From Tsuneonella litorea (GTDB lineage: Bacteria; Pseudomonadota; Alphaproteobacteria; Sphingomonadales; Sphingomonadaceae): DNA of 64,000 bases. Positions 9,270 through 18,864 of the stretch are shown here, one piece after another (position 1 is the stretch's first letter; every line of letters begins with the position of its first letter). The DNA is taken from positions 496,001 to 560,000 of the forward strand of contig NZ_JAOAMV010000002.1 in NCBI RefSeq assembly GCF_025154015.1. Reading direction: 5' to 3'. A program made the translations under genes and the position numbers. The notes under the pieces are model-generated. The model saw only the letters and a list, made by a program, of their open reading frames with translations. It searched no databases and was not told the DNA's origin.

Positions 9270-9368
9270 GGGCGGGCCTATACGCGCGCTTGCCCCATGC
9301 CTCAAGCGCTTCTAGGGAGATTTTTGCCCGCCTTTTCCCCACTCTCGCACGAGCGCCCGCGATCCGCG

Positions 9369-9947
9369 ATGACCGAAGAAGAAGTCCTGCACGAATTCCG
9401 TAGCTGCGAAGCCCTGCTGGAGGGTCATTTCAAGCTTTCGAGCGGACGCCACAGCGCGCATTACCTGCAATGCGCGCGCGTGCTCATGAACCCCGACCGG
9501 GCCGGTAGCCTCGCCATTGCCCTCGCCCAGAAACTGCCGCGCGAGCTCAGGAACCAGATCGACGTCGTGGTAAGCCCGGCAATGGGTGGCATCATCATCG
9601 GTCACGAGATGGGCCGCGCGCTGGGCAAGGACGCACTGTTCCTCGAGCGGCCCGAGGGCACGTTCGAGTTGCGCCGCGGCTTTCGCCTCGATCCGGGTGC
9701 CAAGGTCCTCATGGTCGAGGACGTCGTCACCACCGGCCTCTCCAGCCGCGAGGCAATCGAGGCGGTCCGGCGCGAAGGCGGGGAGGTGATCGCAGAAGCC
9801 GCGCTGGTCGATCGCAGCAACGGCACCGCCGACCTCGGCGTGCCGTTCTACCCGCTGATCGACATCCGATTTCCCAGCTATGCGGAGGACGAGGTTCCCG
9901 CCGAGCTTGCCGCCATCCCCGTTACCAAGCCGGGGAGCCGCAGGTAA
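9369..9947 (+). CDS. pyrE: Orotate phosphoribosyltransferase
   Basis: 192 residues. The PRPP-binding motif is [18 protein letters not shown], and the flexible loop and orotate region include SAMGGIII-like [19 protein letters not shown]. It makes orotidine 5-phosphate from orotate and PRPP in pyrimidine synthesis. The ATG at 9369 gives [20 protein letters not shown], the usual sphingomonad start; an in-frame ATG further upstream would add an unlikely tail. It heads the pyrE-pdxJ-acpS-lepB run and is divergent from ctaC. Confidence 0.96.
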   Translation: MTEEEVLHEFRSCEALLEGHFKLSSGRHSAHYLQCARVLMNPDRAGSLAIALAQKLPRELRNQIDVVVSPAMGGIIIGHEMGRALGKDALFLERPEGTFELRRGFRLDPGAKVLMVEDVVTTGLSSREAIEAVRREGGEVIAEAALVDRSNGTADLGVPFYPLIDIRFPSYAEDEVPAELAAIPVTKPGSRR

Positions 9948-9948
9948 C

Positions 9949-10692
9949 TTGACCGCCCCGTTCCGTCCCCAGAAGCTTCGCCTCGGCGTCAACATCGACC
10001 ACGTCGCGACGATCCGCAACGCGCGCGGCGGCGACCATCCCGACCCCGTTCGCGCGGCCGAGATCGTCGCGCGGTGCGGCGGCGACGGGATCACCGCGCA
10101 CCTGCGCGAGGATCGCCGCCACATTCGCGACGACGACCTCGCCCGCATCCAGGCGGCGACCGACCTTCCGCTCAACCTCGAGATGGCAGCGACCGAGGAA
10201 ATGCTCGAGATCGCGCTGCGCCACAGGCCGCACGCCGCGTGCATCGTGCCCGAGAAGCGCGAGGAGGTGACGACCGAGGGGGGACTCGATGCGGCCGGCC
10301 AGCACAACCGCCTCGCCCCCGTGGTCGCACGCCTCGCCGATGCCGGCATCCGCGTCTCGCTGTTCATCGAGGCCAGCGAGCGCCAGCTCGAGGCCGCCGT
10401 GCGGCTCGGGGCGCCGGTGGTCGAGTTTCACACCGGGGAATACGCCCACGCGACCGGAGACCGCGTTCCGCTCGAGTTGAAGCGCATCGCCGACATGGCG
10501 GCGCTGGCCGCCAAGAACGGCATCGAACCGCACGCCGGTCACGGCCTGACCTACGACAACGTCCAGCCAATCGCCGCCATCCCCCAGCTCGCCGAGCTTA
10601 ACATCGGCCACTACCTCGTCGGCGAAGCGGTGTTCGTCGGGCTCGAGGCGGCAGTGGTGCGGATGCGCGAGCTGATGGACGCCGCACGATGA
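9949..10692 (+). CDS. pdxJ: Pyridoxine 5-phosphate synthase
   Basis: 247 residues, TIM-barrel enzyme that condenses 3-amino-1-hydroxyacetone phosphate with deoxyxylulose 5-phosphate to form PNP (DXP-dependent B6 pathway). Signature segments: [36 protein letters not shown] and [10 protein letters not shown]. The start is TTG at 9949, one base after the pyrE stop, giving [17 protein letters not shown]; no ATG suits. The frame extends upstream inside pyrE without homology. Confidence 0.95.
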   Translation: MTAPFRPQKLRLGVNIDHVATIRNARGGDHPDPVRAAEIVARCGGDGITAHLREDRRHIRDDDLARIQAATDLPLNLEMAATEEMLEIALRHRPHAACIVPEKREEVTTEGGLDAAGQHNRLAPVVARLADAGIRVSLFIEASERQLEAAVRLGAPVVEFHTGEYAHATGDRVPLELKRIADMAALAAKNGIEPHAGHGLTYDNVQPIAAIPQLAELNIGHYLVGEAVFVGLEAAVVRMRELMDAAR

Positions 10693-10702
10693 GCCTGACG
10701 TC

Positions 10703-11104
10703 ATGATCATCGGGATGGGCTCCGACCTTACCAACATGGACCGCATCGCCAATTCACTCGAACGGTGGGGCGAGAAGTTCGAGGCGCGCTGCTTTACCGA
10801 CGTCGAACGCGCCAAGGCGGCGAAGCGTCCGTTCACCCGCGTGGGCACGTTTGCGAAACGGTGGGCGGCGAAGGAAGCCTATGCCAAGGCGGTCGGCACC
10901 GGCTTTCGCCGCGGGGTATTCCACAAGGACATCGGGGTCGTGAACGCCCCTTCGGGCGCACCGACCCTGGCTCTCACCGGCGGCGCGGCAAACCGGCTTG
11001 CCGAACTTGTGCCCGACGGCCATGAGGCGCGCATTCACGTCACCCTAACCGACGACCACCCATGGGCGCAGGCCTTCGTCGTGATCGAGGCCCTCCCCCT
11101 ATGA
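10703..11104 (+). CDS. acpS: Holo-[acyl-carrier-protein] synthase
   Basis: 133 residues. The Mg-binding Asp is in [12 protein letters not shown], and the second motif is [18 protein letters not shown], both diagnostic of AcpS. It transfers 4-phosphopantetheine from CoA to apo-ACP for fatty-acid synthesis. It starts 10 bases after pdxJ and its TGA overlaps the lepB ATG. Order pdxJ-acpS-lepB is conserved in alphaproteobacteria. Confidence 0.95.
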   Translation: MIIGMGSDLTNMDRIANSLERWGEKFEARCFTDVERAKAAKRPFTRVGTFAKRWAAKEAYAKAVGTGFRRGVFHKDIGVVNAPSGAPTLALTGGAANRLAELVPDGHEARIHVTLTDDHPWAQAFVVIEALPL

Positions 11105-11985
11105 AATCCCTGAGTGACAGCCAGCCAATGAGCAGCCCCGACAACAAGCGCGAAAAGGTCGACTGGCTCGCCGAACTGCGCGGGCTCGGGCTGATGCTGC
11201 TCGCGGTGCTGGCGTTTCACAGCCTCGTCGCCAAGCCGTTCTACATCCCGTCCACCTCGATGGTGCCCAACCTGATGGTCGGCGACCGGCTGGTGGTCTC
11301 GAAGTATCCCTATGGCTGGAGCTGGGTGTCCGCCTCGTTCCACGTCCTGCCGCGGGGCAACACCCGGATCTGGCCCGCAACCCCGCAATATGGCGACATC
11401 GTGATCGCCGTGCCGCCCAACCGCGACGAGGACTACATCAAGCGCGTCGTCGCCCTGCCCGGCGACCGGATCGCGGTGGTAAATGGCCGGATCGTCCTCA
11501 ATGGCAAGCCGGTGCCGCAGAAGGTCGAACCCGACATCCGCATCCCGGTCGACTCGCAGGTCTGCGACCGGGTCCCCTGCCTGGGCTATTTCGACAATTA
11601 CCGGGTGCGCGCGGCAGACGGGAAGGACTATTACGAAGTCCCCGCGCGGCGCGAAACGCTGCCCAACGGCGCGACCTACCTCATCGTCGATCACCGTGAC
11701 CAGCCGCTCGACAACTATCCCGAAACGCGCGTGCCCGCCGGCCACGTGTTCCTGATGGGCGACAATCGCGATCATTCCGCCGACAGCCGCGCGGACACGT
11801 GGGAAAGCGGGCTTGGCGGGCCGGTGCCTCTGGCGAACGTCGGCGGACGGGCGGAGTTCATCACCTTCTCGCTCGACGGAACCACCACCTTCAACCCGAT
11901 GACCTGGTGGGGCAGCTTGCGCGACGGCCGCGCCTGGTCGACACTGCGCCCCGCCATCGCGAAGGTACCTGCATCCGATGAATGA
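11101..11985 (+). CDS. lepB: Signal peptidase I
   Basis: 294 residues. One N-terminal membrane anchor (about 28-45), then the catalytic Ser53 in [14 protein letters not shown], and the general-base Lys114 in [25 protein letters not shown] box is also present. It cleaves Sec and Tat signal peptides on the periplasmic face. The ATG at 11101 overlaps the acpS TGA; an internal ATG at 11128 is a weaker option. The usual downstream neighbours rnc and era are not here; an AI-2E-type permease follows with an 8-base overlap. Confidence 0.95.
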   Translation: MKSLSDSQPMSSPDNKREKVDWLAELRGLGLMLLAVLAFHSLVAKPFYIPSTSMVPNLMVGDRLVVSKYPYGWSWVSASFHVLPRGNTRIWPATPQYGDIVIAVPPNRDEDYIKRVVALPGDRIAVVNGRIVLNGKPVPQKVEPDIRIPVDSQVCDRVPCLGYFDNYRVRAADGKDYYEVPARRETLPNGATYLIVDHRDQPLDNYPETRVPAGHVFLMGDNRDHSADSRADTWESGLGGPVPLANVGGRAEFITFSLDGTTTFNPMTWWGSLRDGRAWSTLRPAIAKVPASDE

Positions 11986-13099
11986 CGAGGCAACGCCCCA
12001 GAGGATGGACCTGGACGACCGAGACGTCGGTACCAGCCCGACGCGCATATCAAGCCCCGAGTTGCGCTACGAGGCCAAGCGCGCCGCCGTCTGGGCGGGG
12101 GTGATCGGCCTGCTGGTGCTGGGGATCTACCTGGCGCAGTCGCTCCTCGTAATCTTCGGCGCACTGGTGTTCGCCGCGATGATCGACGGCGGCGCGCGTC
12201 TGATCGGACGGGTGCTGCCGATCGCTCGCGGCTTCCGCGTCGCGATCGTGCTCCTGTTCACCGCAGGCTTCCTGTTCTGGCTGGTCCGTTTTGCCGGAAC
12301 CCAGATCGCCGACCAGGCGGCCGAATTCCCCGCCCTCGTTTCCGAACAGCTGGGCCGCGCGGCGGCCTGGCTGCGTTCGAAGGGCGTGGCGATCGACCAG
12401 AACGACATCCAGGGCTTCGCCAGCAGCCTGACGAGCGGGGTCGGCACCGTCACCCGGGCGATCGGCGGCGTCGTCGGGGGCGTCACCACGCTCGTGCTGA
12501 TCACGATTATCGGCATCTACCTGGCGGTCGATCCGCGGCCCTACGAACGGGGCCTGTCGTGGATGGTGGCCGAGGAACACCGCGAACACGTCGCCGACAT
12601 GCTCGGGCACATGGCCTTCACGATGCGGCGCCTCCTCGCCGGCCGGCTGGTCGGGATGTTCGCCGAAGGGTTCTTCACCTACATCGCGCTGTCGCTGGTC
12701 GGCGTCCCGATGGCGGCCCTGCTCGGCCTGATAACCGGGCTGCTCGCCTTCATTCCCAATATCGGCGCGATCATATCGGGTGCGCTGATGGTCCTCGTCG
12801 GGTTTTCCGGCGGGACTGAAATGGGGCTGTGGACGATCGCGATCTACTTCGCGGTGCAGAACTTCGACGGTTACATTCTCGTGCCGATGATCGCCAAGAA
12901 GACGGTGGACCTCGCGCCCGCGCTGGTGCTCGGCTTCCAGCTGATCATGGGCGTCCTGTTCGGTGTGCTGGGCCTGACCTTCGCCGACCCGATGCTGGCG
13001 ATGATCAAGACCGCGCTCGAACGCCGTGCGCACTGGCTGGAACAGGAAGATGACGCAGCCGCCGCCCGAGGCCTGGCGAACGAGGGACCGGCAGCCTGA
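11978..13099 (+). CDS. AI-2E family transporter (PerM-like permease)
   Basis: 373 residues with about seven to eight hydrophobic segments: paired helices near the N-terminus (about 37-75), a central amphipathic region (about 105-150), then a helix bundle ending in PALVLGFQLIMGVLFGVLGL. This architecture defines the AI-2E/PerM family, whose members export autoinducer-like molecules or act as sodium/proton antiporters; substrate here is unknown. The start overlaps lepB by 8 bases, and the TGA overlaps the next ATG (13099). Confidence 0.9.
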   Translation: MNDEATPQRMDLDDRDVGTSPTRISSPELRYEAKRAAVWAGVIGLLVLGIYLAQSLLVIFGALVFAAMIDGGARLIGRVLPIARGFRVAIVLLFTAGFLFWLVRFAGTQIADQAAEFPALVSEQLGRAAAWLRSKGVAIDQNDIQGFASSLTSGVGTVTRAIGGVVGGVTTLVLITIIGIYLAVDPRPYERGLSWMVAEEHREHVADMLGHMAFTMRRLLAGRLVGMFAEGFFTYIALSLVGVPMAALLGLITGLLAFIPNIGAIISGALMVLVGFSGGTEMGLWTIAIYFAVQNFDGYILVPMIAKKTVDLAPALVLGFQLIMGVLFGVLGLTFADPMLAMIKTALERRAHWLEQEDDAAAARGLANEGPAA

Positions 13100-14325
13100 T
13101 GGCGCGCAAGTTCCTCTACTTCGTCGCGTTCGTGATATTCCTCGTGATCGCCGGAGCGATCGCGCTGAGCATCTGGTCGAAGGAGGCGACCGAGTTCGCC
13201 TTCGTGCCGCGCGGCGACTTCGTCGAGCAGCCAGCGCTCGACAGCAACGCCTATGCTGACCCGCAGATGTGGTATTCGCGCCCCGGCATGGGGGACGGAG
13301 ACCCTTCGCGCTACCAGCCGGCCGTGGCCGCAGCGCCGGCCTCGCCCCAGGCCCCCGCCGCCGAGCGCGCGCTGGCACCGGCCGCGCAGGCCGCCCCGTC
13401 CGCTGCGCCCGCATCTTCGCCCCCTGCCGGCGGGCCGGAGCGCAGCTACGCGGTCTTCTTCGTTCATCCGACGAGCTACATTCGTCCGGCGATCGGCAAC
13501 GATGCCCCGTGGAACGCGCCGCTGGATGACGAAGAGGCGCAGACCCGCGCGCGCCTGTTCCTGCGTGGGATGGCCAGTCCGTTCGCGGGTGCCGACGAAA
13601 TCTGGGCGCCGAAGTACCGTCAGGCCGTGTTCGGCGCCTTCCTGACCGACAAGCAGGAGGCCCAGAAGGCACTCGACCTCGCCTATCGCGACGTCGCGCA
13701 GGCGTTCGACTTCTTCGCGGCGACGGTCGACCCGGACGAGCCGATCGTGCTCGCGGGCCACAGCCAGGGCGCGCTGATGGTGCTGCGGCTGCTGCGCGAG
13801 AAGATCGCAGGGACCCACCTCGAGAAGCGGATCGCGATGGTCTATCCCATCGGCTGGCCGGTATCGGTCGACCACGACCTGCCCGCACTCGACTTTCCGG
13901 CCTGCGCGACGCCGGGCCAAGCCCGCTGCATCGTCACCTGGTCGAGCTTTGCCGAGCCCGCCGACCCGACCCAGGTCTTCGAGCGGTTCACCGCCACTCC
14001 CGGTTTCGACGGGCAGCCGCGCGGGGACGGGCCGATCGTGTGCGTGAACCCGGTGACGGGGACGCTCAACGGACAAGCGGCGGCCTCCGAAAACCTGGGC
14101 ACCCTCAAGCCGACGAGCGACTTCTCGAGCGGGGAACTGCTCGCGGGAATGATCCCCGCGCGGTGCGATCCCGACAGCGGTCTGCTGCTTATCGGCGATC
14201 CCCCCGACCTCGGCCCCGGCGTGCTGCCGGGCAACAACTACCACGTCTATGACATCCCGCTGTTCTGGGCGAACCTGAAGGCCGACGTCGCGCGGCGGAT
14301 CGCGGCGTGGAAACCGGCGGCCTGA
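13099..14325 (+). CDS. DUF3089 family alpha/beta hydrolase, membrane anchored
   Basis: 408 residues. One N-terminal helix (about 5-25) anchors the protein, followed by a Pro/Ala-rich linker (about 75-112) and a hydrolase-like domain. The nucleophile elbow is AGHSQGALMVLRLL, and the domain starts with YAVFFVHPTSYIRP, typical of DUF3089 (lysophospholipase-like). It probably acts in the periplasm on an unknown ester. The ATG at 13099 overlaps the stop of the permease; the end overlaps ruvX by 19 bases. Confidence 0.88.
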   Translation: MARKFLYFVAFVIFLVIAGAIALSIWSKEATEFAFVPRGDFVEQPALDSNAYADPQMWYSRPGMGDGDPSRYQPAVAAAPASPQAPAAERALAPAAQAAPSAAPASSPPAGGPERSYAVFFVHPTSYIRPAIGNDAPWNAPLDDEEAQTRARLFLRGMASPFAGADEIWAPKYRQAVFGAFLTDKQEAQKALDLAYRDVAQAFDFFAATVDPDEPIVLAGHSQGALMVLRLLREKIAGTHLEKRIAMVYPIGWPVSVDHDLPALDFPACATPGQARCIVTWSSFAEPADPTQVFERFTATPGFDGQPRGDGPIVCVNPVTGTLNGQAAASENLGTLKPTSDFSSGELLAGMIPARCDPDSGLLLIGDPPDLGPGVLPGNNYHVYDIPLFWANLKADVARRIAAWKPAA

Positions 14326-14792
14326 TCACCGATAGCGCGCGCGCGTTCGGCGAGGCGCTGCCTGACGGAGGCGCCTTGCTCGCACTCGACCTGGGGACCA
14401 AAACGATCGGCACCGCGCTGTGCGATGCCGGCTGGCGTTTCGCGACGGCCGGAAAGACGCTCGAGCGGGGCAAGTTCGGGCGTGACCGCGAGGCGTTGGC
14501 GCAGCTGTGCGCCGCGCGCGGCGTGCGCGGGGTGGTGATCGGCCTCCCGCGCAACATGGATGGCAGCGAGGGCCCCCGCGCGCAGGCCAGCCGCGCCTAC
14601 GCGCGCAACCTGTCGGCCGCCCTCGCCCTGCCGATCCTGCTGTGGGACGAACGCTGGTCGACCGTCAGCGCCGAGCGCGCGCTGATCGAACAGGACATGA
14701 GCCGCGCGCGGCGCAAGGAGCGCATCGATTCGCACGCGGCCGCGGTGATCCTGCAGGCGGCGATCGACGCGCTCGCCGGGGCCGCGCTCTAG
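14307..14792 (+). CDS. ruvX: Putative Holliday junction resolvase RuvX/YqgF
   Basis: 161 residues, RNase H-fold. Motifs: ALDLGTKTIGTALCD with the first catalytic Asp, VIGLPRNMDGSEGPRA, and the second acidic site in LWDERWSTVSAERAL; the last acidic residue is in RIDSHAAAVILQ. The family acts in 16S rRNA 5-end maturation and possibly recombination. The start is GTG at 14307, inside the end of the DUF3089 gene. The gene ends the plus-strand run and converges on ribBX with only 9 bases between. Confidence 0.92.
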   Translation: METGGLITDSARAFGEALPDGGALLALDLGTKTIGTALCDAGWRFATAGKTLERGKFGRDREALAQLCAARGVRGVVIGLPRNMDGSEGPRAQASRAYARNLSAALALPILLWDERWSTVSAERALIEQDMSRARRKERIDSHAAAVILQAAIDALAGAAL

Positions 14793-14801
14793 GCGATCCT
14801 G

Positions 14802-16088
<1,287 letters not shown>

Positions 16089-16135
16089 GAGTGGCCGCAT
16101 ATCACATCGAAATGTGATTGCTACACCAAAATGTG

Positions 16136-16867
16136 TCACCCCCGCTCGATTGTCTCGATCACCTGCTCGAGCCAGCGGCGGGGCGGTGCGCGCCGACCCA
16201 CGTCGGTGACGAATTCCTGACCCCGCGAGGCCGCCCGCAAGCGCCCGCCGGAAAGCCATCGCGCCGGGTCGTCATGGTAGCTCAGTTCGCCCGGTTTCAG
16301 CCAGTCCGGCCGGCGCCAGGTGCTCGGCTTTTCCCCGTGCGCGGTGAGCCGGAGCGCGGGAGAGGCGCACACGGCGGTCCGGCCTCGCCCGGCATAGATC
16401 GTGTCGTTCGCGGCTTGAGGCGCGATGGCGTGCGGATGCCGCTGGCGGACGAGCGCCTCGCGCCGGGCATCGGGCAGGTCAGCGACCACCAGCACCTCTT
16501 CCACCGCGAGATAGCCGAAGATCCTGTGGTGCGGCGGCGCGCGGCCGTCGCGGAACAGCCCGAAGAACACGAACGTGTCGCCCACCCCGACCCCGCGGTT
16601 GGCGAGGTGCGTCTGCGCCGCGCCGCACTGGCCGAACAGGCAGGTCCCTCCGGTCAGGAACATGGGGTCGTGGTGGCAATCCCCGCTGCCTGCGTGCCGG
16701 CCCCGGCTTGCCTGGGCGACGAGTTCGCCGAGGCCGAGGTCGTCCCAGGTCGTGCCCGAAGCGCCGGTGCTCGGTATCGGCAGGCTCACCGGACGATCGT
16801 CGACGATCGGCGACGGACCGCCGCCCGCTGCACTGTCGAACCCCTTACGGCTGAAGACGATCTTCAC
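16136..16867 (-). CDS. Nmad3-like (nucleotide modification associated domain 3) protein
   Basis: 243 residues. The N-terminus MKIVFSRKGFDSAAGGGPSP with VSLPIP shortly after matches, from memory, the hallmark of the Nmad3 family predicted by comparative genomics to act in modified-nucleotide or DNA-base metabolism; no member has a proven reaction that I know. Further conserved-looking elements are HHDPMFLTGG, FVFFGLFRDG and HRIFGYLAVEEV. Soluble, no signal peptide. The start is GTG at 16867, overlapping the TGA of the preceding oxidoreductase (GTGA). It sits in a minus-strand cluster with dgt upstream and ribBX 47 bases downstream, a nucleotide-themed context. The family call should be verified by profile search. 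Confidence 0.75.
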   Translation of the reverse strand: MKIVFSRKGFDSAAGGGPSPIVDDRPVSLPIPSTGASGTTWDDLGLGELVAQASRGRHAGSGDCHHDPMFLTGGTCLFGQCGAAQTHLANRGVGVGDTFVFFGLFRDGRAPPHHRIFGYLAVEEVLVVADLPDARREALVRQRHPHAIAPQAANDTIYAGRGRTAVCASPALRLTAHGEKPSTWRRPDWLKPGELSYHDDPARWLSGGRLRAASRGQEFVTDVGRRAPPRRWLEQVIETIERG

Positions 16868-17562
16868 GCGTCGGGGTGCGGAACAGACAGGCTCGCCGCC
16901 GCCCGCAGGATCGCGTCGTTGTCGTGCACGAACCGCCCCGCCGCCTTGCGCATGGCAAGCGCCACCGCCGCTTTTGCCACGGTCTCTGCCTCGATCGAGC
17001 GATAGGCCCGCCGGCTTCCGTGAAGGACCAGATCGGCGAGCGGACTGGCGATAATGCCGACCCGTTCGAGCAACCGGCGGTCCCCCGACCGCTTTCCGCG
17101 CAGGAGCCCAGGCCGCAGCACGTCGAGCCGCTTGAAGCGAAGCTTGCCGAGCTCGGCCTCGACCTGCCCCTTGGTTCGCAGGTAGAACGTCTTCGACATC
17201 GCATCGGCACCGGCCGAACTGACCACGACGAACCGTTCCGCACCATGCGATTTCGCGGCCGCGGCGGTCGCGAGCACGAGGTCGTGATCGACCGCGCGGA
17301 ACGATGCCTCATCACGCCCCGCCTTCTTCCACGTCGTACCCAGCGCGCAGATCACCGCGGCCGGGCGGACCGCTTCGAACACCTCGCCCCACTTGTCGGG
17401 CTCGGCGACGAACATTTCCATCCTTGCGCCGGGCGGCAGCGGAGCCTCGCGCCGGGCCACGGCGACGAGACGGATGTCCTCGCGTCCGACCGCGAGTCCC
17501 ATGACCTCGCGGCCAACAAGGCCGGTTGCGCCGACGAGCGCGATCCGCAGCGGGTCAGACAT
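16864..17562 (-). CDS. NAD(P)-binding atypical SDR (HTATIP2/TIP30-like)
   Basis: 232 residues. The Rossmann fingerprint is IALVGATGLVGREV at the N-terminus, and VVVSSAGADAMSKTFYLRTK carries the SSAGA and YxxxK elements typical of TIP30-like epimerase-family proteins. LRPGLLRGKR near residue 150 fits as well. The role is unknown; such proteins often act as NADPH sensors or reductases. The ATG at 17562 is preferred to a longer frame since it gives the direct Rossmann start. It overlaps the end of dgt by 8 bases and the Nmad3 gene by 4. Confidence 0.88.
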   Translation of the reverse strand: MSDPLRIALVGATGLVGREVMGLAVGREDIRLVAVARREAPLPPGARMEMFVAEPDKWGEVFEAVRPAAVICALGTTWKKAGRDEASFRAVDHDLVLATAAAAKSHGAERFVVVSSAGADAMSKTFYLRTKGQVEAELGKLRFKRLDVLRPGLLRGKRSGDRRLLERVGIIASPLADLVLHGSRRAYRSIEAETVAKAAVALAMRKAAGRFVHDNDAILRAAASLSVPHPDA

Positions 17563-18715
17563 TGCGCAGTCCGTCGGGCGCCCTGCCGAAAATGTCGGCA
17601 CACTGGCGGATCGCAAAGCGGTCGGTCATGCCGGCGATGAAATCCGCGAAGTGGCGACTGCGAGCGGGCTCTTCTGCCGGAAGCGCGGCCCTCCACTCTT
17701 CCGGCAGCGCCTCGGGGCTCTGGTCGTAGGCGGCAAACAGGCGGGACACCACGTCACGCGCGCGGCTCGCCGCCATGAGCTGCTCCGGATGATAGTAGAG
17801 TCGCTCGTACATGAACGCCTTGAGCGCGCGTTCCTCCTCTCCCATGCCCGATGAGAACGCCGCCAGCTGCCCCGGGTGCGCGCGCACCTCGGCAACGCTG
17901 TGGAGGCCCCTGGCGTTCGCGCGCGTCGTTTCGATCACGTCGTTGACCATCAGCCCGATCCGGCTGCGCACGAGCTCGCGCAGGCGCTGGTCGGCACTGG
18001 CCGATGGATAACGCCGCTCGATCGCCCGGTACTGGTCGGCGATCGCCGGCAGTTCGAGCAGGTCGTCCAGCAGCAGGAACCCGGCGCGCAGCCCATCGTC
18101 GATGTCGTGGTTGTCGTAGGCGATGTCGTCGGCCAGCGCGGCGACCTGCGCCTCGAGGCTGGGCCAGGCGCCAAGGTCGAGCGGAAAGGCCTCGTCGAGC
18201 TCGGCAAGCGCCCAGTTCGGGGTGGACACCGGCCCGTTGTGCTTTGCCAGCCCTTCGAGCAGGTCCCATGACAGGTTTAGGCCCGGAAAGTCGCAATACG
18301 GCGCCTCGAGCCGCATCAGCACGCGCAGCGTGTGGGCATTGTGGTCGAACCCGCCGCGCTCCGCCATCGCCTCCTGCAGCGCGTCCTCGCCGGCATGGCC
18401 GAAGGGCGGGTGCCCGATGTCGTGCGCAAGGCACAGCGCCTCGGTCAGGTCCTCGTCGAGGCCCAGCGCGCGGGCGATCACCCGGCCGATCTGGGCAACT
18501 TCGATGCTGTGGGTCAGGCGGGTGCGGTAGTGGTCCCCGTCCGGCGCGATGAAGACCTGCGTCTTGGCCTTGAGGCGGCGGAAGGCGATCGAATGGACGA
18601 TCCGGTCGCGGTCGCGCTGGAACTCGCTGCGGGGGCCGCGTGTGCCCTCGCGGTTCTCGGCGAACTCGCGGCCGCGGCTGGCGGCGGGATCGGCAGCGTA
18701 GGGAGCGAGCGTCAT
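17555..18715 (-). CDS. dgt: Deoxyguanosinetriphosphate triphosphohydrolase-like protein
   Basis: 386 residues, HD-domain dNTPase. Metal ligands: His in RTRLTHSIEVAQIGR, the HD pair in LCLAHDIGHPPFGHAGED, and the late Asp in LADDIAYDNHDIDDG. It hydrolyses dNTPs to nucleoside and triphosphate, keeping dNTP pools in balance. Size matches the alphaproteobacterial dgt-like class. The ATG at 18715 gives MTLAPYAADPAASRGREF; upstream codons look non-coding. It is first in the dgt-oxidoreductase-Nmad3-ribBX cluster with 8- and 4-base overlaps. Confidence 0.95.
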   Translation of the reverse strand: MTLAPYAADPAASRGREFAENREGTRGPRSEFQRDRDRIVHSIAFRRLKAKTQVFIAPDGDHYRTRLTHSIEVAQIGRVIARALGLDEDLTEALCLAHDIGHPPFGHAGEDALQEAMAERGGFDHNAHTLRVLMRLEAPYCDFPGLNLSWDLLEGLAKHNGPVSTPNWALAELDEAFPLDLGAWPSLEAQVAALADDIAYDNHDIDDGLRAGFLLLDDLLELPAIADQYRAIERRYPSASADQRLRELVRSRIGLMVNDVIETTRANARGLHSVAEVRAHPGQLAAFSSGMGEEERALKAFMYERLYYHPEQLMAASRARDVVSRLFAAYDQSPEALPEEWRAALPAEEPARSRHFADFIAGMTDRFAIRQCADIFGRAPDGLRNV

Positions 18716-18794
18716 CGGCAACTGGCGGTTAGGCGGCAGGCCCCGCGCGGGCAACGGGAACAGCAGCGGAACATTGATCGGCGCCCGACAAAAT

Positions 18795-18825
18795 CGGGCC
18801 GCGCATCGCAACGACGCGCGGCCCG
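18795..18825 (-). terminator. Terminator between dgt and the subtilase
   Basis: Perfect 10-bp inverted repeat CGGGCCGCGC (18795-18804) and GCGCGGCCCG (18816-18825) with an 11-base loop; on the minus strand it is followed by ATTTTGTC. It lies 40 bases after the subtilase stop and separates that gene from the dgt cluster. Confidence 0.75.
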
Positions 18826-18864
18826 CAGGTCATCCGGCCAGGTGCGACCCGCCGGAAGCCGTTG

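Noticed and set aside
12050-13888. 612-codon minus-strand frame over the AI-2E permease and DUF3089 genes
   Set aside because: Low-complexity Arg-rich translation opposite two recognised genes.
16089-16135. FMN riboswitch before ribBX
   Set aside because: The gap is only 47 bases and shows none of the conserved FMN aptamer elements.
16270-16320. tRNA-like D-arm sequence (GGTAGCTCAGTTCG)
   Set aside because: It lies within the Nmad3-like coding sequence, and no T-arm (GGTTCGAATCC-like), anticodon arm or acceptor stem follows at the right distance.
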